From NCBI GenBank assembly GCA_965366365.1, contig CBDUEV010000101.1, positions 1 through 8,061 on the forward strand: a DNA stretch of 8,061 nt, in the 5' to 3' direction. Numbering within the stretch: the first letter of the stretch is position 1; each line of letters begins with the position of its first letter. Shown here in pieces: positions 6,304 to 8,061 of the stretch. Position numbers and translations under genes: made by a program. A model generated the notes under the pieces. The model was given only the letters and a program-made list of their open reading frames with translations. It was not told the origin of the DNA and made no database searches. This DNA comes from CBDUEV01 sp965366365 (GTDB lineage Bacteria; Actinomycetota; Acidimicrobiia; Spongiisociales; JAENVV01).

Positions 6304-6567
6304 ATGGATGTGATGGTGACGGCCATCCAGGTGGTCCTCGGGGTGGCAGCCCTCCTGGCCGTGGCTCGAGCGGTCAAGGGTCCGACCTTGGCTGACCGGA
6401 TCATCGCCCTCGATCTGGTCCTCTTGCTGCTGGCCGGCGGTTTGGCCGTCGAAGGCGCCCGAACGGGGACCACCATCTTCCTGCCGGTTCTCGTGGTCGT
6501 GGCGCTGGTCGCCATGGCGGGTTCGGTGGTGGTGGCCAGGTTCATCGAATGGCGGGACACCCCATGA
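6304..6567 (+). CDS. mrpF: Mrp Na+/H+ antiporter subunit F
   Basis: An 87-residue three-helix membrane subunit. The signature RAVKGPTLADRIIALDLV (22-39) matches the conserved loop and second-helix start of MrpF (RxxKGPTxxDRIIALD), with D31 and D37 present. The last helix reads TTIFLPVLVVVALVAMAGSVVVARFIEWR (57-85). In the family this helix normally begins FLD followed by a hydrophobic stretch; here the aspartate position is occupied by proline (P61), a departure from the pattern I know. The frame continues upstream of the ATG, but those residues overlap the end of mrpD and are not family-like, so I start at 6304, one base past the mrpD stop, behind GGCGGTGGG. The stop overlaps the next gene by ATGA. 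Confidence 0.93.
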   Translation: MDVMVTAIQVVLGVAALLAVARAVKGPTLADRIIALDLVLLLLAGGLAVEGARTGTTIFLPVLVVVALVAMAGSVVVARFIEWRDTP

Positions 6568-7412
6568 TGGCGCTCCTCGGATCGGTGCTCATGCTGGCCG
6601 GTACCGTCTTCTCGGTGCTGGCCGCCTGGGGAATCCTCGATTTTCCTTCGCCAATCGCCCGCATGCACGCCGCCACCAAGTCGGCGTCACTCGGACTGGC
6701 TCTGTTGGCCGTGGGTGCCGGGGTGGCGGCCGGATCGTGGCCGCTGGTGGGGGTGGGGGCCCTGGTCGGCGTGTTCATGTTCGTGACCGCCCCCATCGCC
6801 GGACACATGATCGGCCGAGCCGCCTACCTGGCGGGCCAGGCCGGGGACCTCGTTCACGACGATCTGGCCTCGGCGGACGTGCAGCCCCTGGCGATCGGGC
6901 GACCCGAACTCAGAGATTGGCGTCCGCTCCGGTGGGTGGCGTTGGTGGCCGTGTGGATGATCCTGTGGCGCGATGTGAGCGTGGGGACATTGGTGGGCGG
7001 CGCCGCCGTGGCGACGTTGGTCGAGCTGATTCGGAGAAGTTATGCCGCCGACTCCCCGGTCCGGCTGAGCGGCCTGGCCCAGTTTCTGATCCGGTACTCC
7101 GGGTTGGTGGTCGCCTCGAACCTGCGGGTGGCGTGGGAGGTGATCACACCGACCAACGAGGGGATCCGCGAGGCCATCGTGGCGGTTCCTCTCCAGGTCG
7201 GTTCTCTCAACGCAGCGCTGCTGGTGGCCAACGCGGTGTCGTTCACACCGGGCACCCTCGCCGTCGAGCTGACGGAGGATCCGCTCACCCTCTACGTGCA
7301 TGTGCTGCATTTCGAGACGGTTGAAGAGGTGGAGGCGTCGGTCCGGTCCCTGGAAAGGTCCGCCGGCCGGGTGTTTCCCTCAGCTGAGGGGAACGCCGCC
7401 CGACGAGGGTGA
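6564..7412 (+). CDS. Fused Mrp antiporter subunits G and E
   Basis: A 282-residue protein joining two Mrp subunits that are normally separate genes. Residues 1-~90 are MrpG: three hydrophobic segments with FPSPIARMHAATKSASLG (27-44) and TAPIAGHMIGRAAY (75-88), both family hallmarks. A hydrophilic linker (about 91-121) follows. Residues ~122-272 are MrpE: two membrane segments (WVALVAVWMILW and GTLVGGAAVATLVELI), then the cytoplasmic domain with ASNLRVAWEVITP (184-196), IVAVPL (205-210), NAVSFTPGTLAVEL (223-236) and LYVHVLHF (243-250). Family lengths (~110 and ~160) add up to the observed one. There is no stop or frameshift in the join. I start at the ATG that overlaps the mrpF stop (ATGA), as at the other junctions; an ATG at 6549 would add five residues. 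No separate mrpE lies between mrpD and mrpF, so this fusion is the only source of that subunit here. Last gene of the operon. Confidence 0.93.
   Translation: MMALLGSVLMLAGTVFSVLAAWGILDFPSPIARMHAATKSASLGLALLAVGAGVAAGSWPLVGVGALVGVFMFVTAPIAGHMIGRAAYLAGQAGDLVHDDLASADVQPLAIGRPELRDWRPLRWVALVAVWMILWRDVSVGTLVGGAAVATLVELIRRSYAADSPVRLSGLAQFLIRYSGLVVASNLRVAWEVITPTNEGIREAIVAVPLQVGSLNAALLVANAVSFTPGTLAVELTEDPLTLYVHVLHFETVEEVEASVRSLERSAGRVFPSAEGNAARRG
7370..7397 (+). terminator. Long stem-loop inside the 3' end of the mrpG-mrpE gene
   Basis: Bases 7370-7381 can pair with 7386-7397 as a 12-bp stem with two G-U wobbles and an AGCT loop, centred on the perfect palindrome CCCTCAGCTGAGGG (7377-7390). It lies within the last codons of the fusion gene, 12 bases before the stop codon, and no T-tract follows on either strand. 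It may help end or stabilise the operon transcript from one side and the convergent transcript from the other, or may only reflect coding sequence. Confidence 0.35.
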
Positions 7413-7444
7413 CGCTCCCCTCCCTCGAAGGTGGGGGTCAGCCC
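7407..7444. terminator. Candidate bidirectional stem-loop between convergent genes
   Basis: GGGTGA (7407-7412) can pair with TCA-G-CCC (7438-7444, one bulged G), and inside it CCCCT (7417-7421) pairs with GGGGG (7433-7437), followed by CCT/AGG (7423-7425 with 7429-7431) around a CGA loop. The structure spans the whole 25-base gap and includes both stop codons. The lack of a T-run makes it a non-canonical terminator, as is common in high-GC bacteria. Confidence 0.35.
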
Positions 7445-8061
7445 AGTCCGAGGGCCTCGGGCATCGGGTCCCGTTGCGTCCGCCCCAATCCGGCGACCGT
7501 CGCCCCTGAACCCAGATCGGAATTCTGCGTGAACAGGGAGACGCCGGCGGGAGTGTGCACCGTGAGGGGCAGGGTGGCGACGGACCGCCACGATGCGTCG
7601 GACGGACCCTCCGCCGGGGTTTCCGGTGAGTCATCTGTGGTGAAGACGAGGTCTTCGACCAGGCCTTGATCTGCGTCGAGGTCCCACTCGGTCAGGTTGA
7701 CCGGGCGCCCAAAGAGCCATTCCGCGCCCAGTTCTTCCACGAGGGGTTTGAGGCTCTTGGCCGCGGCTGGGGTGACGGCGACGTGCAGGGCCGGAATCTC
7801 AAACCGCCGAGCGGCCACACGGGTTGCCAGCAGGTTCACTTCGGAGTTGGCGGTGGCAGCCACGAACACGCTCGCCGAATCGGCCCCGACCTGGGCCAGC
7901 ACGTCTTGGTCCATGCCGTCGGCCTTGATCGCCGAGAGGCCGACCCGATGCGCAGCTTCGCAATGTTCGGCGTTGGTGTCGACGAGGGTGACCGGGGAGG
8001 CCTCGGCCAGCTGGAGGGCGAGGCGCCGGGCGATCGGTCCGGCGCCGATGATCAGCACGCC
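7438..8061 (-). CDS. TrkA-N (RCK) domain protein, C-terminal part, cut by window edge; possibly the tail of a cation antiporter
   Basis: The minus-strand frame is open to the right edge and gives 207 residues. It opens with a Rossmann dinucleotide-binding motif, GVLIIGAGPIARRLALQLAE, followed by the strand end VTLVDTN, whose aspartate suits NAD(H) binding, then GLSAIKADGMDQDVL and VFVAATANSEVNLLATRVAARR. This is the TrkA-N/RCK fold that gates K+ channels and cation antiporters on binding nucleotide. After ~110 residues LGAEWLFGRPVNLTEWDLD and a less conserved region follow. TrkA-N domains with this ANSEVNLL segment also occur as the cytoplasmic C-terminus of CPA1/CPA2-type Na+(K+)/H+ antiporters, and because the frame is already inside the first strand at the edge, a membrane domain could lie upstream; this is inference. 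A GTG at 8056-8058 is available but is probably internal. The gene is convergent with the mrp operon, 25 bases away. Confidence 0.8.
   Translation of the reverse strand, partial: GVLIIGAGPIARRLALQLAEASPVTLVDTNAEHCEAAHRVGLSAIKADGMDQDVLAQVGADSASVFVAATANSEVNLLATRVAARRFEIPALHVAVTPAAAKSLKPLVEELGAEWLFGRPVNLTEWDLDADQGLVEDLVFTTDDSPETPAEGPSDASWRSVATLPLTVHTPAGVSLFTQNSDLGSGATVAGLGRTQRDPMPEALGLG

Noticed and set aside
4811..6313. A 500-codon plus-strand frame overlapping mrpD
   Set aside because: Arg/Gly-rich out-of-frame translation of mrpD without membrane segments.
4644..6668. A 674-codon open frame on the minus strand opposite mrpC, mrpD and mrpF
   Set aside because: Same cause: an antisense shadow of GC-rich codons, crossing three clearly conserved genes.
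7409..7669. An 86-codon plus-strand frame after the mrp operon
   Set aside because: Lies antisense to the TrkA-N gene, has no ribosome site and no recognisable features.

Overview
The window looks like chromosomal DNA from a high-GC, actinobacterium-like organism (my inference from the strongly GC-biased codon use, GTG starts and protein sequences; an Acidimicrobiia-type or related actinobacterial lineage would fit, but no ribosomal or other taxonomic marker is present). Its core is a complete Mrp (Mnh) multi-subunit Na+/H+ antiporter operon on the plus strand, 1701-7412, in which neighbouring genes touch or overlap by a few bases: mrpA, mrpB, mrpC, mrpD, mrpF, then one gene encoding an MrpG domain joined to an MrpE domain. 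The usual order is A-B-C-D-E-F-G; here E has left its place between D and F and is fused behind G, so seven subunits are made from six genes.

Left of the operon, all on the minus strand and divergent from it, are a 96-residue winged-helix regulator (1303-1593), a possible 31-codon ORF linked by ATGA overlaps at both ends (1211-1306), a PfkB-family sugar kinase (324-1214), and, running off the left edge, the N-terminal part of a T4 gp19-like tail-tube protein of the kind found in phage tails and extracellular contractile injection systems (1-253). This last fragment may be the start of an injection-system locus lying outside the window.

The 107 bases between the regulator and mrpA are comparatively AT-rich and contain an interrupted 36-bp dyad whose outer arms overlap candidate -10 boxes for both divergent directions. 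This is the most plausible control point of the region.

Right of the operon, convergent and 25 bases away, is the C-terminal part of a TrkA-N (NAD-binding RCK) protein, truncated by the right edge. It may be the regulatory tail of a second cation transporter, which would make the right half of the window a cation-homeostasis neighbourhood. The convergent junction carries two stem-loops without T-tracts. No tRNA, rRNA, CRISPR array, insertion sequence or attachment site was seen.
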